DNA of 64,000 nucleotides from Bacillus sp. S3 (GCF_005154805.1 NZ_CP039727.1:2911501-2975500), one strand, 5' to 3'; positions 34,779 to 45,567 are shown, counted from the stretch's first letter. The notes: generated by a model not told the origin, from the sequence alone. A program made the numbers and translations.

Positions 34779-35678
34779 TTAAAAAACAATTGTCTTATTT
34801 TGTTGAACAATAATTCGGTCTTCCAGATGCCATTTTACCGCACGGGCCAATACGCTTCGTTCAATAGCACGTCCTTTTTTCTTTAGTGAATGGACATCAG
34901 AACGGTGGTCAACTCTGGCAATATCCTGCTCAATAATTGGCCCTTCATCCAAATCATCTGTCACAAAATGTGCTGTTGCCCCAATTAATTTCACCCCGCG
35001 TTCATATGCCCGTTCATATGGTCTGGCGCCAATAAAGGCAGGCAAGAAAGAATGGTGAATGTTTATAATTTTTTTAGGGTTAGCTTTCACAAATTTCGGT
35101 GTTAAAATCTGCATGTACCGGGCTAACACAATCACATCAATATCATATTCTTTAAGCAGCTGCAGTTGGTTTTCTTCAACTTGTTCCCGAATCTCTTTAT
35201 TTGCTGGAATATAATAGAATGGAATATTTAAACCTTCCACCACATCCCTCGCCTCTTCATGATTACTGATGACTAGGGCAATGTCAGTTAGTAAATCGCC
35301 GCTTTGCCATTCCCATAAAAGTTCCAGCAGGCAGTGCAGTTCCTTTGAGACAAATATCGCCGTTTTTTTCACTTTGTAAACAGGTGTTAAACGCCAGTCC
35401 ATTGAAAACGTTTCAGCGAGCTCTGTAAATTGTTGTTCCATTAGAGTCTCTTTCTCTATTAAAAATGGACATTCAAACTCAATTCGAATGAAAAACACCC
35501 CTCCCTCCGGATTGGTTGAATACTGACTGGACTCAATAATATTAGCATTATGTGAAAACAAAAATTGAGAAATAGCAGACACAATACCTGGTTGGTCTGG
35601 ACAGCTGACTAATAAACGCCCACGATTTTGATTCCGCTGTTTAAATTGTTCGATTTGATCTTTAATAAACGAGTTCAT
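34779..35678 (-). CDS. purU: Formyltetrahydrofolate deformylase PurU
   Basis: A 299-residue enzyme that hydrolyses 10-formyl-THF to formate and THF, balancing one-carbon pools. The N-terminal ACT domain reads GRLLVSCPDQPGIVSAISQF (residues about 20-100). The C-terminal formyltransferase-like domain has IDVIVLARYMQIL, the active-site Asn-His-His in INIHHSFLPAF, and GATAHFVTDDLDEGPII with the catalytic Asp. The length is normal. The start is ATG at 35678 with a moderate AAGGGA site. Monocistronic. Confidence 0.94.
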   Translation of the reverse strand: MNSFIKDQIEQFKQRNQNRGRLLVSCPDQPGIVSAISQFLFSHNANIIESSQYSTNPEGGVFFIRIEFECPFLIEKETLMEQQFTELAETFSMDWRLTPVYKVKKTAIFVSKELHCLLELLWEWQSGDLLTDIALVISNHEEARDVVEGLNIPFYYIPANKEIREQVEENQLQLLKEYDIDVIVLARYMQILTPKFVKANPKKIINIHHSFLPAFIGARPYERAYERGVKLIGATAHFVTDDLDEGPIIEQDIARVDHRSDVHSLKKKGRAIERSVLARAVKWHLEDRIIVQQNKTIVF

Positions 35679-35871
35679 CTGGTTAAATCCCTTCTATTAA
35701 ATTGCTGAAACCCATTATACAGTAGATCTTCGAAGTTTGTTAACAATTTTTTAAAAATTTTAAAAGTAATCATCTCCTGCCTCTTCTATGTTTTATCAAT
35801 CCTCATGAAACTTATAAAATTTTCTTATACCTCGTATGTGCATTTCGAATAGTTGGAATTTTCAAATTTCG

Positions 35872-35900
35872 TTGACGGCCACTTTTCTATACAATATAAT
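35872..35900 (+). promoter_or_regulatory. Sigma-A promoter of the taurine importer operon
   Basis: TTGACG (35872-35877), a 17-base spacer and a perfect TATAAT (35895-35900). It precedes the permease gene by about 110 bases, leaving an untranslated leader of about 105 bases in which no riboswitch was recognised. Confidence 0.8.
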
Positions 35901-36012
35901 TCGATTTATATCCGAATGCTTTTCCTTGCCAACTATGAAAGCAGTTTCAAAGGTTAAAAGGTTGAAGTATGGCTTAAAAGAAACAAATCAAAAGGGAGAG
36001 TGATGTCCATTT

Positions 36013-36897
36013 ATGAATGGAAACGTGAATAAAAAAGTTGAACAAGATGCCTTTCCACTGTATGAAACCCTTGCATCTTTAGAACATAGTAAGGAGGTAC
36101 CGGAAATCGAACGTAAAAAGAGAAAGTGGAAAATCTCTGGCGAAACAGGCATTATGTGGAGTTCGGTTGTCATTATATTTTTACTTTGGTATATCGTTAC
36201 AAAACTCAATATCTTTTCTGAAGTCTTTATCCCTTCCCCGGCAAAAACGTGGGCTGCCTTTACCGATTTACTAGTTAATGGTTACAAAGGAAATAGTCTA
36301 TTATTTCATCTACTTGATAGTCTATACAGACTATCTATGGCATTCTTCTTCGCATTAATTACAGCAGTTCCTTTAGGATTAATCAGTGGTTATTCATCAA
36401 AAGTAAGAGCTGCATTAGATCCCATCCTAGAATTCTATCGTCCCCTACCACCGCTGTCATACTATACACTACTAATATTATGGTTTGGAATCGGAGATCT
36501 ATCAAAGGTTGCATTATTATATCTTGCTGCCTTTGCTCCAATGTATATCGCCGCAGTTTCCGGCGTAAAAGGTGTCTTAGAAGATCGAATCCATTCTGCC
36601 ACTTCATTAGGTGCAAATAACTGGCAAACGTTTCGCTATGTCATTTTTCCATCCTGTTTACCGGAGATATTCACCGGGATGCGAACAGCAATTGGATTTG
36701 CCTATACAACGTTAGTTGCGTCTGAAATGGTAGCCGCTGTCTCTGGAATCGGGTGGTTAGTGCTTGATGCAAGTAAATATTTACGAAGTGACATCATGTA
36801 TGTAGGTATTATTTTAATGGGTGTGACAGGGATTTTACTTGATCGAATCCTTCGTAAAATTGAAGACAAAGTGATTCCTTGGAAGGGCAAAGATTAA
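36013..36897 (+). CDS. tauC: Taurine/sulfonate-type ABC transporter permease
   Basis: A 294-residue inner-membrane permease of the BPD_transp_1 type with about six membrane segments after a 45-residue cytosolic N-terminus. The EAA coupling loop is GANNWQTFRYVIFPSCLPEI, which docks the ATPase. It is the first gene of a three-gene importer operon (permease, binding protein, ATPase) and is preceded by GGGAGAG at a long distance. TauC/SsuC assignment rests on the binding protein and on the taurine catabolic operon nearby. Confidence 0.87.
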   Translation: MNGNVNKKVEQDAFPLYETLASLEHSKEVPEIERKKRKWKISGETGIMWSSVVIIFLLWYIVTKLNIFSEVFIPSPAKTWAAFTDLLVNGYKGNSLLFHLLDSLYRLSMAFFFALITAVPLGLISGYSSKVRAALDPILEFYRPLPPLSYYTLLILWFGIGDLSKVALLYLAAFAPMYIAAVSGVKGVLEDRIHSATSLGANNWQTFRYVIFPSCLPEIFTGMRTAIGFAYTTLVASEMVAAVSGIGWLVLDASKYLRSDIMYVGIILMGVTGILLDRILRKIEDKVIPWKGKD

Positions 36898-36915
36898 AAA
36901 ATTGGGGGTAAAGAG

Positions 36916-37944
36916 ATGAGAAATGGCAAGATGAAATGGTTCATGTGTTTGATGATCGTTTTCTCACTACTATTGATTAGTGCCTGCGGTAACAAAACTA
37001 CATCCAAATCCGCTGATGGGACTGTAGAGTTTCGAATTGGTTATCAAGTTATACCCAATGCAGAGCTGCTAGCAAAAGCTACCAAAATGTTTGAAGAGAA
37101 ATTCAAAGGTGTTACGGTCAAATTGGTTCAGTTTGAAGCGGCGGTTGACGTGAATACTGCCATGGCTGCAGGTGAAATTGATGCTGGCTTGATCGGTTCT
37201 AGTTCAGTTGCATCAGGGGTAGCGCAAAATTTACCATACAAAGTCATTTGGCTTCACGATGTAATTGGAGATAACGAGGCATTAATTGCCAAGAAAGATA
37301 GTGGCATCAAATCACTTGAAGATGTTGTAGGTAAAAAGATTGCTGTCTCTTTCGGTTCGACAACCCATTACAGTTTGTTATCCGCACTTAAATTAAAAGG
37401 AATAGACCAAAATAAAGTAACCATTTTAGACATGAAACCGGCTGACATGTTAGCAGCATGGAAACAAGGACAAATTGATGGCGGATATGTCTGGTACCCG
37501 ACATTAGGAGAGATGGTTTCAGACGGCAATATTATTTTAACGAGCCGCGACCTTGCGAAAGATGGAATTCTCACCGCTGATGTAGGGATTGCAACGAAGG
37601 ACTTTATTGAGAAACATCCGGATGTTTTAAAACAATATATAAAAATATTAGATGAATCCGTCCAGTTATATCGTTCATCCAAAGAAGAAGCGGCTGATTC
37701 GATGAAAACTGAATTAAACGTTTCAAAAGAGGACGCGACATTTTTCATGGATCAATTAATCTGGTTGGATGCAAAAGAACAGGCCTCAGAAGAGTATTTA
37801 GGAACAGTCGATAAAAAAGGAGCATTTTCAAAAGCGCTAAAGGATACGGCGGAGTTTTTAAAAACGCAAAAGGCGATTGACTCTGTACCCGACCTTAAGG
37901 CATATGAAGATGCCATTGAACCAAAATTCCTTCAAAAAGATTAG
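36916..37944 (+). CDS. tauA: Taurine ABC transporter substrate-binding lipoprotein TauA-like
   Basis: A 342-residue lipoprotein: hydrophobic signal and lipobox LISAC, mature Cys at about 24. The mature protein follows the TauA pattern: FRIGYQVIPNAELLAKA, LVQFEAAVDVNTAMAAGEIDAGLIGSS, VGKKIAVSFGSTTHYSLLSAL and IDGGYVWYPTL. It hands the substrate to the TauC-like permease. A GGGGGTAAAGAG site precedes the start. The downstream ATPase gene begins within a few bases of its stop. With ald-tpa-xsc about 6 kb away, taurine is the best substrate guess. Confidence 0.88.
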   Translation: MRNGKMKWFMCLMIVFSLLLISACGNKTTSKSADGTVEFRIGYQVIPNAELLAKATKMFEEKFKGVTVKLVQFEAAVDVNTAMAAGEIDAGLIGSSSVASGVAQNLPYKVIWLHDVIGDNEALIAKKDSGIKSLEDVVGKKIAVSFGSTTHYSLLSALKLKGIDQNKVTILDMKPADMLAAWKQGQIDGGYVWYPTLGEMVSDGNIILTSRDLAKDGILTADVGIATKDFIEKHPDVLKQYIKILDESVQLYRSSKEEAADSMKTELNVSKEDATFFMDQLIWLDAKEQASEEYLGTVDKKGAFSKALKDTAEFLKTQKAIDSVPDLKAYEDAIEPKFLQKD

Positions 37945-37956
37945 GAGGTGAACCCT

Positions 37957-38763
37957 ATTATAAATAGTTATGCTCTTACAGAAACCGCATCCGAATCTAT
38001 GGTCATCCAAATAAAAGATGTAGAATTGACGTATCAAACAGATAAGCAAGTAGTGACGGCACTGCAAAATATTAATTTACAAATTAAAGAAGGCAGTTTC
38101 GTCTGTGTATTAGGTCCTTCAGGCTGTGGAAAAACAACGTTATTACGGATTTTAGCGGGCTTTCATCAAGCTACATCCGGTGAAGTTTTGCTAGATAACA
38201 AACCCATTTCACCTAAACCTGATCGGCATCGTGGTGTTGTTTTCCAGCACCAAATGCTGTATCCATGGTTGAATATTGAAGAAAATGTTGGATTCGGGCT
38301 AAAAATGAGGAAAGTTCCAACGAAAGAACGGCGTGAAATTGTTGATCATTATCTAGATATGGTTGGTCTCTCTCAGTTTAAAAAATCAAAATCTTATGAG
38401 CTTTCCGGTGGTATGAAGCAACGAGCCTCTATTGCCCGAGTATTAGCAAATGATCCCCGCATTGTATTGATGGATGAACCCTTTGGTGCGTTAGATGCAA
38501 TGACAAAGGAACAAATGCAAGATAATATACGGAAAATATGGAAAGAAACGCATAAAACAATTTTCTTTATTACTCATGATGTGGAAGAGGCCTTATTGTT
38601 AGGAACGCATATTATCGTATTATCCTCCCGGCCAGGCCGCATCATAAAAGAAATGCACAGCGACTTGCCTTATAGAATTGAAGAAGGCAAAAGCCGCATG
38701 TACAGGGCAGAACCAGATTTCGTTAAAAAGCGAGAAGAGATCATTAGTATCATTTCTTCATAA
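37957..38763 (+). CDS. tauB: Taurine/sulfonate-type ABC transporter ATPase TauB-like
   Basis: About 268 residues. Walker A is GPSGCGKTT, the Q-loop is VFQHQMLYPW, the signature is LSGGMKQRASIAR, Walker B is IVLMDEPFGALDA and the switch His is in FITHDVEE, so it is catalytically complete. The start is unusual. AGGAGG (37943-37948) is ideally placed for ATT at 37957 (or ATA 37960), while the GTG at 37948 overlaps it and the first ATG (37999) has no site. A non-ATG start is therefore likely. It is the third gene of the importer operon and is followed by a terminator. Confidence 0.87.
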   Translation: MINSYALTETASESMVIQIKDVELTYQTDKQVVTALQNINLQIKEGSFVCVLGPSGCGKTTLLRILAGFHQATSGEVLLDNKPISPKPDRHRGVVFQHQMLYPWLNIEENVGFGLKMRKVPTKERREIVDHYLDMVGLSQFKKSKSYELSGGMKQRASIARVLANDPRIVLMDEPFGALDAMTKEQMQDNIRKIWKETHKTIFFITHDVEEALLLGTHIIVLSSRPGRIIKEMHSDLPYRIEEGKSRMYRAEPDFVKKREEIISIISS

Positions 38764-38774
38764 ACATAAATAAC

Positions 38775-38815
38775 ATAAAAACCGCTTGAATCACAATGGT
38801 CAAGCGGTTTGTTGT
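38775..38815 (+). terminator. Terminator of the taurine importer operon
   Basis: A perfect 11-bp stem AAACCGCTTGA/TCAAGCGGTTT (38779-38789, 38800-38810), followed by GTTGTT, which is a weak T-tract. It may also serve the convergent gene. Confidence 0.75.
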
Positions 38816-39421
38816 TCAATTGGTTACTCCCCTGCCATTATCCACCGCAAAGGCTTCCTTTCTATTCAATAGTTTCTTTAATAAATATGAATAAATAAAT
38901 GTAAATAATACTCCTTTCATAATGGAAGTCCATCCAAAAATCCAGAAACCAGATAATAACACCAAATAATTGAGGCTCCTTATTGCAATAGCAATATCAA
39001 TTTTTTTATTTCTATGGTGTAAAATGATGGCAATCACATCGACCCCTACAGTAGTTGCATTCGCAGATATACATAAGTAATACCCTAGAGCTATTAAGGC
39101 AGATGCCAGAATGATGGAGGGTGTTAAGGGTAAATCTATATTAAGATGCAATGAGAAAAAAAAATTAAAGAAGAACAGGTAACAAAAACTGCTTAAAATA
39201 GATTTAAAAAAATATTCTCTCCCAAGGAAAATTAAACATAGCAACAATAAAAGTAATGTTATTACATTTGCAAGATTAGCAATCCCTGCCTCTGAAATAG
39301 CGTTTACTATTAATGCTAAACTAGTAACACCGCCATTTATGATTTCATGAGGGACAACTAAACAAGCGTAAGAAATGCCAATTAAACTATTTCCAAATAT
39401 TATTTTCATTACATTTTTCAT
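38816..39421 (-). CDS. YitT-family membrane protein, short form
   Basis: A 201-residue protein with five to six hydrophobic segments of the YitT/DUF161 type: the N-terminal NSLIGISYACLVVPHEIINGGVTSLALIV (shown in part as VPHEIINGGVTSLAL) and SANATTVGVDVIAIILHH. Usual YitT proteins are about 280 residues with a C-terminal DUF2179 domain; that domain is missing here. Function unknown. Its genomic place between the importer and the amino acid permease suggests no clear role. Confidence 0.8.
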   Translation of the reverse strand: MKNVMKIIFGNSLIGISYACLVVPHEIINGGVTSLALIVNAISEAGIANLANVITLLLLLLCLIFLGREYFFKSILSSFCYLFFFNFFFSLHLNIDLPLTPSIILASALIALGYYLCISANATTVGVDVIAIILHHRNKKIDIAIAIRSLNYLVLLSGFWIFGWTSIMKGVLFTFIYSYLLKKLLNRKEAFAVDNGRGVTN

Positions 39422-39445
39422 CGTTTCCGGTTCCTCCTGCTAGAA

Positions 39446-39500
39446 TAAAAAAGTAAAAAGCTTTTATTTTCCCTGAAATAAAAGCCTTTTACTTTTTTAT
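39446..39500 (-). terminator. Terminator after the amino acid permease gene
   Basis: A long AT-rich hairpin of 23-base arms (39447-39469 and 39476-39498) with one mismatch, T-runs at both ends. It ends the permease transcript on the minus strand and might also work in reverse. Confidence 0.8.
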
Positions 39501-39536
39501 AAATCTCCATTTACAAATTGGTTATCGTAACGTTAA

Positions 39537-40964
39537 TTAGATCTCATGTTTATCGGTATTTAGAATTCGAGTATTTACCGCTATTTCACTTTTAAAACTT
39601 TCCTTTCTTCGCCGATTTACGAAGTAAGATGAAATAACAATGATAGTAAACAGCGATGTAAATATAAACTGTGGGCGCTGTGATTCAATAAATGCCATTA
39701 AAATTAACACTGAAATCATAGCAGCGATTGTTGCATATGTTAAGTATGGAAAAAACCACATTTTAACTTTAAAAATTCCTGGATTGGCTTTTTCAATTCT
39801 ATTTCTTAGGCGCAGGTGTGATACCGCGATAGCCAAATAGACAAGAATTCCAACCCCGCCTGAAGAGTTTACTAAGAAGAAAAATATCTTATCTGGGGAA
39901 ACGTAACTAAAAATCGTGCTAATAAAAGCAAATAATGTGCTTCCAATTACTGCGAAAACAGGAACCCCGTTCTTGCTTAACTTGGAAAATATGTTTGGGG
40001 CATCACCTTTTTGAGAGAGAGAAAATAGCATACGAGAGCTTGTATAGAGTCCTGAATTCAGACAAGACAATAACGCTGTCAAGACCACAATATTCATGAA
40101 AACAGCCGCTGAAGGGATTCCTATCAATTCAAGTACCGAAACAAACGGGCTTTTTAGCAGTGTTCCTGAATTCCAAGGTAAAAGAGTTACTACTACTGCA
40201 ATTGAACCAATATAAAAAATTAGAATCCGCCATACCACACTATTTAACGCCTTTTTTACAGAACTAACTGGATCTGAAGTTTCGCCGGCTGCAATCGCAG
40301 GTATTTCAACTCCTACGAACGCATGAAACACAATCGCAATACCAACAATAACTGAACCAACACCGTTAGGTATGAAACCGCCGAAATTTGTAAGATTAGA
40401 AACGCCAGGTGGTTTTATACCGGGTACAAACCCAAGAATTACCGCCAATCCCAAAATTAAAAACAGGATAATACTCCCTATTTTAATTATAGAAAACCAA
40501 TATTCAAACTCCCCAAATGATTTAACCGAAAAAATATTTGTAAGTTGTAATAAGACAATTAAAGCCAGGCTTATCATCCAGACAGGAATTGAAGGAAGCC
40601 ATTCATGTATTATTGCTGCACCTGCAACTGCCTCAAGTGCAATGACAATAACCCAGAAAAACCAATATAACCATCCCGTCGTGTAACCAGCCCATGGTCC
40701 AATGCCATCTCCTGCATACACTGCAAAAGATCCTGTATTCGGATTAACGGTTGCCATTTCACCAAGCATCCGCATTACAAGAACAACAATTAAGCCTGCA
40801 ATAACATAAGACAAGATCGCTCCTGGACCTGTTTTACTGATAATAATACCGCTTCCCACAAACAACCCGGCACCAATAACCCCACTTAAAGATATCATTG
40901 TTAAATGCCTTTGTTTAAGACCGGCTTTCAGTTTTTCTGGTTGATGCTCCAAAATATCCACCAA
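39537..40964 (-). CDS. Amino acid permease of the AAT/GABA permease type
   Basis: A 475-residue, 12-helix APC-family importer. The N-terminus has LKQRHLTMISLSGVIGAGLFVGSG, the hallmark first-helix motif, and PNTGSFAVYAGDGIGPWAGY in the helix 3 region, typical of AAT-type permeases. The cytosolic tail is basic. It follows the terminator of the taurine operon on the same strand. It may import alanine, GABA or another amino compound, but substrate is not shown by the sequence. Confidence 0.87.
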   Translation of the reverse strand: MVDILEHQPEKLKAGLKQRHLTMISLSGVIGAGLFVGSGIIISKTGPGAILSYVIAGLIVVLVMRMLGEMATVNPNTGSFAVYAGDGIGPWAGYTTGWLYWFFWVIVIALEAVAGAAIIHEWLPSIPVWMISLALIVLLQLTNIFSVKSFGEFEYWFSIIKIGSIILFLILGLAVILGFVPGIKPPGVSNLTNFGGFIPNGVGSVIVGIAIVFHAFVGVEIPAIAAGETSDPVSSVKKALNSVVWRILIFYIGSIAVVVTLLPWNSGTLLKSPFVSVLELIGIPSAAVFMNIVVLTALLSCLNSGLYTSSRMLFSLSQKGDAPNIFSKLSKNGVPVFAVIGSTLFAFISTIFSYVSPDKIFFFLVNSSGGVGILVYLAIAVSHLRLRNRIEKANPGIFKVKMWFFPYLTYATIAAMISVLILMAFIESQRPQFIFTSLFTIIVISSYFVNRRRKESFKSEIAVNTRILNTDKHEI

Positions 40965-41023
40965 CTTTCAGTAATTTTTTAAATCAAACAGTGACAATTG
41001 TTCGATATGAGGATATTTAGAAA

Positions 41024-41062
41024 GAAAAGAGGGACGATCCCAAACAGGCCGCCCCTTTTTTC
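41024..41062 (-). terminator. Terminator of the ald-tpa-xsc operon
   Basis: AAAAGAGGGACG pairs with CGCCCCTTTTTT (G-U pairs allowed), with minus-strand T-run TCTTTTCTTT. It lies just after the xsc stop codon. Confidence 0.7.
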
Positions 41063-41069
41063 GAGTGTC

Positions 41070-42842
41070 TTACCAGTTTCTATGATCTAAGTGAGCATAT
41101 TTAGGTAAAAGTCTTGTCGGCATTTTTAATGCATCTTTTCTAAATGGAGGTGCTAATTGAGTTCCATCCACCTGAATATCAATTACAGTTGGCTTATTTG
41201 ATTCAATTGCCCTTTGGATAGCAGGTCCAACCTCCTCAGGTTTATCGACATTAATCCCTACCGCACCCATTGATCTTGCCACTTCTGCGAAATTCGGATT
41301 TTGAATATCTGCACCAACAAATCGGTTATTATAAAAATCAACTTGGTTTTTCTTTTCTGCACACCATGCATTATTATTGAACACACATGCAACTACAGGA
41401 ATATTTTCCTCGACAGCCGTGCTCACTTCGTGCAAGCTCATCCCCCATGCACCGTCACCAACAATAGCCACAACAGGACTATCTGGATTAGCAAGTTTTG
41501 CACCTAATGCAGATGGATAGGCAAATCCAGTATTGCCGAACGTTAATGCCGCGATATGCTGGCGCCCATGGTTAAATTTCAAATAGGCATTTGCTGTTGA
41601 TGAAACGTTCCCAATATCGGTTGTCACAATGGCGTTTTCCGGTAAAACCTTTGTCAACTCTAACAGCGCACGGCGTGGATTAATTGGACTACCGTCTACC
41701 ATTGCAAGATCGACTAACTCTTTTTCCCATTTCGCCTTTTCTTCTGCTGCTTTAAGAAGTCTTTCTTGATTTGGTGCCAAATTTGGAGTCTTTTCTTTCA
41801 AACGCTTAGCGATTTCAATACCAGCTGCCTTGGCATCTCCAATAATCCCCACTTCCACAGGATGTGTACGTGCAATATTACGCGGATTGATATCAACTTG
41901 AATAATCTTAGCACTTTTCGGAAAATAATCGATGTCATAGCATGGAAGTGTTCCAAAAACTGATAAACGAGTTCCTAGTGCTAACACAACGTCAGCATCC
42001 TTAAGCGTATTCATCGCCGATTTTGCTCCCATATAGCCAATTGGTCCAACAGCTAAGGCATGATTCGCCGGGAATGCATCATTATGCATGTATGAAACAG
42101 CTACAGGTGCTGTAAGGTGTTCTGCAATATCCTTTACAGCTTCAATCCCGTCAGAATCAACAACACCGCGGCCTGAAATGATAACAGGATTTTTTGCATT
42201 AGCCAGTAATTCTACAGCTTGATCAATAAACTCTAAGGATCCACATCCTCGATTATCAACACGGTATTGATGCGGCTCTAAAATGGCATCTTCTAATTCA
42301 CCATAGAAATAGTCCCTTGGGATATCGAATAATACAGGTCCCCGCTCGGCATATGCAATACGGAAAGCTGTTCTTAAACAATCGGCTACACGGCCAGGAT
42401 GGGTTACTCTAACAGTTTCTTTTGTAATCGCTTTAAATACCGATACTTGGTCACATTCCTGGAATCCGTCCCAACCGACTGTTGGTGTTCCTGCAGATGG
42501 TGAGATAACAACCATTGGAGTGTGTGCTTGATTCGCAGCAGCTACAGAAGTCACCATGTTAGTGATTCCTGGTCCATTTTGGCCAATGACTACGCCCGCT
42601 ACCCCGCTCACTCTTGTATAGGCATCTGCCATATGTGCCGCACTTTGTTCATGACGCACCCCAATAAAGCGGATTCCAGCAGCAGGTAATAGATCAAGCA
42701 TATCCATAAAAGCAGAGCCCAAAATACCTGAAATATGTTTTACTCCCTCTGCAACAAGTGTCTCTACAATTGCCTCACTTGGTGTCATTTTCACTTTTTT
42801 CGTTTTGATTTGTTGTAATTCCTTTTCTACTTTTGCCATCAT
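41070..42842 (-). CDS. xsc: Sulfoacetaldehyde acetyltransferase Xsc
   Basis: A 590-residue ThDP enzyme of the acetolactate-synthase fold that converts sulfoacetaldehyde and phosphate to acetyl phosphate and sulfite. The ThDP-activating Glu is in [18 protein letters not shown], and the metal/ThDP motif runs from VGDGAWGMS to [13 protein letters not shown]. The [14 protein letters not shown] and [19 protein letters not shown] segments are specific to Xsc rather than to acetolactate synthase. ATG at 42842 or 42839 follows AAAGG. It is the third gene of the taurine operon, directly after tpa. Phosphate acetyltransferase, often a neighbour, is not in this window. Confidence 0.95.
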   Translation of the reverse strand: MMAKVEKELQQIKTKKVKMTPSEAIVETLVAEGVKHISGILGSAFMDMLDLLPAAGIRFIGVRHEQSAAHMADAYTRVSGVAGVVIGQNGPGITNMVTSVAAANQAHTPMVVISPSAGTPTVGWDGFQECDQVSVFKAITKETVRVTHPGRVADCLRTAFRIAYAERGPVLFDIPRDYFYGELEDAILEPHQYRVDNRGCGSLEFIDQAVELLANAKNPVIISGRGVVDSDGIEAVKDIAEHLTAPVAVSYMHNDAFPANHALAVGPIGYMGAKSAMNTLKDADVVLALGTRLSVFGTLPCYDIDYFPKSAKIIQVDINPRNIARTHPVEVGIIGDAKAAGIEIAKRLKEKTPNLAPNQERLLKAAEEKAKWEKELVDLAMVDGSPINPRRALLELTKVLPENAIVTTDIGNVSSTANAYLKFNHGRQHIAALTFGNTGFAYPSALGAKLANPDSPVVAIVGDGAWGMSLHEVSTAVEENIPVVACVFNNNAWCAEKKNQVDFYNNRFVGADIQNPNFAEVARSMGAVGINVDKPEEVGPAIQRAIESNKPTVIDIQVDGTQLAPPFRKDALKMPTRLLPKYAHLDHRNW

Positions 42843-42861
42843 TAGCACAACCTTTCTAGGA

Positions 42862-44226
42862 TTAATTTAGTTGATCGAAAGCATATTTTACGGTTTCTAC
42901 CAGGAAGTTCAGGTCCTCTTCCGTTGAAGAAAGTGGAGGGGCAACAATCAGCACGTTATTAAAACCTGGTACGGTATCACCATTTCTGCCAATAATTAAG
43001 CCTTTCTCTTTACATAAGCCAATTATTTTAGCCAACATTTCATCTGCAGCTGGTTCCTTGGACTCTTTATCTTTGACTAATTCAATTCCATATAGAAAGC
43101 CTTTATGGCGAACTTCCCCAACATTTTCATGTTCAATTAAATCTTTTAATCTGCCTAAAATGGATTCACCCAATAAGGCAACTCTGCTTACGATATTTTC
43201 TTCCTCAATAATTTCAATATTTTTAAGTGCAACAGCGCAGCTTGCCGGGTGCCCGCCATAAGTAGACACATGACGAAGGTGTTTGTCAGCCCCCTTTTCT
43301 TTAAAGGTTTCAAAAATATGAGATTTAACCGCCGTTGCTCCAAGTGGTAAATATCCGCTTGTCAGCCCCTTTGCCATTGTCACAATATCAGGCTGGACGC
43401 CTTCGGAATGCATGAAGCCGAACATTTTTCCAGTTCTACCAAACCCTGACACGACTTCATCCATAATGAGCAGGACATCGTGTTTTTTACAAATCTCAGC
43501 TACACGCTGTAAATATTTCTCTGATGGAATTATCACCCCGCCGCCCGAAATAAATGGTTCCATGATAACAGCGGCAACCGTTTCAGACCCTTCCCAATTA
43601 ATTACCTGATCAATCATATCTGCAGCCACTTTATCGCAATCCGTGACCTCTTCACCGAACGGGCAGCGATAACTATATGGTGGTGGGACATGAAGAAATC
43701 CCGGAACAGCTGGATCGTATTTTACTCTGCGATTTGCCTGTGCCGTTGCACTTAATGCACCAAGCGTCGAACCATGGTAGGCACGGTACCGAGAAATAAC
43801 TTTAAATTTTCCTGGGTTGCCATTCTGAATATGATATTGCCTGGCAATCTTAAACGCCGTTTCATTGGCCTCTGAGCCGCTATTAGAAAAGAATGTTTTA
43901 TATGAATCTCCTAAAAGTTCACTGATTTTAGCTGATAATTGGATCGCCGGAATATGACTGAGTGTTAGTGGGAAATAGGAAAGCTTCATCATTTGTTCCG
44001 CTGCTGCATCAACGATTTCCTTTCTCCCATGCCCTAAATTTAAACACCATAAGCCGGACACACCGTCCAAGTAACGATTGCCATTCACATCAGTAAACCA
44101 CGCGCCATCACCAGACTCAGCAATGGTTGGTTTACCCCCTTCTACATGACGGCTCATTGCATGCCATAAATGATTTTGGTCCTGAGTTTCAAGTATTTCC
44201 TGCTCTTGAACTTCTAGTTTCGTCAT
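42862..44226 (-). CDS. tpa: Taurine:pyruvate aminotransferase Tpa
   Basis: A 454-residue class III aminotransferase that moves the amino group of taurine to pyruvate, giving sulfoacetaldehyde and alanine. PLP contacts are visible in [18 protein letters not shown], the Asp in [13 protein letters not shown] and the Lys in [15 protein letters not shown] (about residue 286). Its position between alanine dehydrogenase and Xsc fixes the substrate pair. The ribosome binding site GGAGGGATCTTCAT is strong. The closest alternatives are other omega-amino acid:pyruvate aminotransferases, but the context argues for taurine. Confidence 0.94.
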   Translation of the reverse strand: MTKLEVQEQEILETQDQNHLWHAMSRHVEGGKPTIAESGDGAWFTDVNGNRYLDGVSGLWCLNLGHGRKEIVDAAAEQMMKLSYFPLTLSHIPAIQLSAKISELLGDSYKTFFSNSGSEANETAFKIARQYHIQNGNPGKFKVISRYRAYHGSTLGALSATAQANRRVKYDPAVPGFLHVPPPYSYRCPFGEEVTDCDKVAADMIDQVINWEGSETVAAVIMEPFISGGGVIIPSEKYLQRVAEICKKHDVLLIMDEVVSGFGRTGKMFGFMHSEGVQPDIVTMAKGLTSGYLPLGATAVKSHIFETFKEKGADKHLRHVSTYGGHPASCAVALKNIEIIEEENIVSRVALLGESILGRLKDLIEHENVGEVRHKGFLYGIELVKDKESKEPAADEMLAKIIGLCKEKGLIIGRNGDTVPGFNNVLIVAPPLSSTEEDLNFLVETVKYAFDQLN

Positions 44227-44247
44227 TATGAAGATCCCTCCTATTTA

Positions 44248-45381
44248 TTAAATTGTAGATGGTACTTTTTGTAGAATTTCACTTAATGGTGTAAAAGGAA
44301 TATTATATGTTGCAGCTACAGCTGGATGAGTAACTTTGCCCTTAAAAGTGTTAAAGCCTTTTGCTAATGCCGGGTTTAGCTGTGCAGATTGTTGAATCCC
44401 TTTGTTTGCCAGCAGCAAACCATATGGGGCAGTTACATTTGACAGGGCATACGTTGATGTTTTAGAAACGGCTCCAGGAATGTTTGGTACAGCGTAATGT
44501 AATACTCCATGTTTGATATATGTGGGGGAATCATGAGATGTAATATGGTCTATGGTTTCGATTGAACCGCCTTGATCAACAGCAACATCGATAATGACAG
44601 ATCTTTCTTCCATTTGTTTTACCATTTCTTCACTGACTAGCTGCGGAGCCTTTGCACCAGGAATTAAAACCGCACCAATCAGCAAGTCTGACTGCCTAAC
44701 CTCTTCCGCAATATTGAATGGATTAGACATCACTGTCTTTACTCTCCCGCCAAATAGGTCATCTAATTGCCGGAGACGCTCGGCGTTTATATCAATGATC
44801 GTCACATCCGCTCCAAGTCCGACTGCCATTTTCGCTGCATTTGTTCCGACAACTCCACCGCCAATGATGACAACTTTTCCAGGTTTTACGCCGGGTACAC
44901 CGCCTAATAAAACCCCTTTTCCTCCATGAATTCTTTCTAAAAATTGTGCTCCCAGTTGAACCGACATTCTGCCGGCTACTTCACTCATTGGCGTTAACAG
45001 CGGCAGTGAACGATTTTCTAGCTGTATAGTTTCATAGGCCACAGCTGTCACCTGGTTTTCTACTAATGCTTTAAACAGTTCAGGCTCAGCAGCCAAATGG
45101 AGATACGTAAATAGGATTAAGTCCTTACGCAGGTATTGAAACTCCTCGACTTGAGGTTCTTTCACTTTTACTACCATGTCTGCAGCCCAAGCATCCCTTG
45201 CAGTCGGGACAATTGTTGCACCTGCTTTTTCGAATTCTTCATTCGAAATTCCACTTCCCAGGCCAGCGTCTTTTTCAACTAAGACACGATGACCTGCTCT
45301 TACATAAGAGGCTACACTTGCAGGGACCATTGAAATCCGATTTTCGTTATTCTTAATTTCTTTTGGTACACCGATCATCAT
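44248..45381 (-). CDS. ald: Alanine dehydrogenase Ald
   Basis: A 377-residue NAD-dependent enzyme. [19 protein letters not shown] is the classic start with the substrate-binding Arg and Lys region (KVKEPQ). The Rossmann segment reads [25 protein letters not shown] (shown in part), and [12 protein letters not shown] precedes the catalytic region. It regenerates pyruvate from the alanine made by Tpa and supplies NADH and ammonia, so it closes the taurine amino-transfer cycle. It is the first gene of the operon, 51 bases after a cre site. Two ATG codons (45381, 45378) are possible. Confidence 0.95.
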   Translation of the reverse strand: MMIGVPKEIKNNENRISMVPASVASYVRAGHRVLVEKDAGLGSGISNEEFEKAGATIVPTARDAWAADMVVKVKEPQVEEFQYLRKDLILFTYLHLAAEPELFKALVENQVTAVAYETIQLENRSLPLLTPMSEVAGRMSVQLGAQFLERIHGGKGVLLGGVPGVKPGKVVIIGGGVVGTNAAKMAVGLGADVTIIDINAERLRQLDDLFGGRVKTVMSNPFNIAEEVRQSDLLIGAVLIPGAKAPQLVSEEMVKQMEERSVIIDVAVDQGGSIETIDHITSHDSPTYIKHGVLHYAVPNIPGAVSKTSTYALSNVTAPYGLLLANKGIQQSAQLNPALAKGFNTFKGKVTHPAVAATYNIPFTPLSEILQKVPSTI

Positions 45382-45431
45382 AACCCACACGACCTTTCGT
45401 TTTATTATGGTTAAAAGTTATCATTGATGGA

Positions 45432-45445
45432 TGACAGCGTTTACA
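45432..45445 (-). promoter_or_regulatory. CcpA cre site upstream of the taurine operon
   Basis: The minus strand reads TGTAAACGCTGTCA, a full match to the Bacillus cre consensus TGWNANCGNTNWCA. At about 50 bases upstream of ald it is placed for carbon catabolite repression of ald-tpa-xsc. Confidence 0.75.
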
Positions 45446-45567
45446 CTAAACATCAATATCCGGACGTCGGGTCATCCGTACCAGTTTGGATAACAAAGCA
45501 ACCTTAATTAAATTTAATCACACACATACCAAGTTTTCAATATATTCTAACTATAAATAATATTTAG

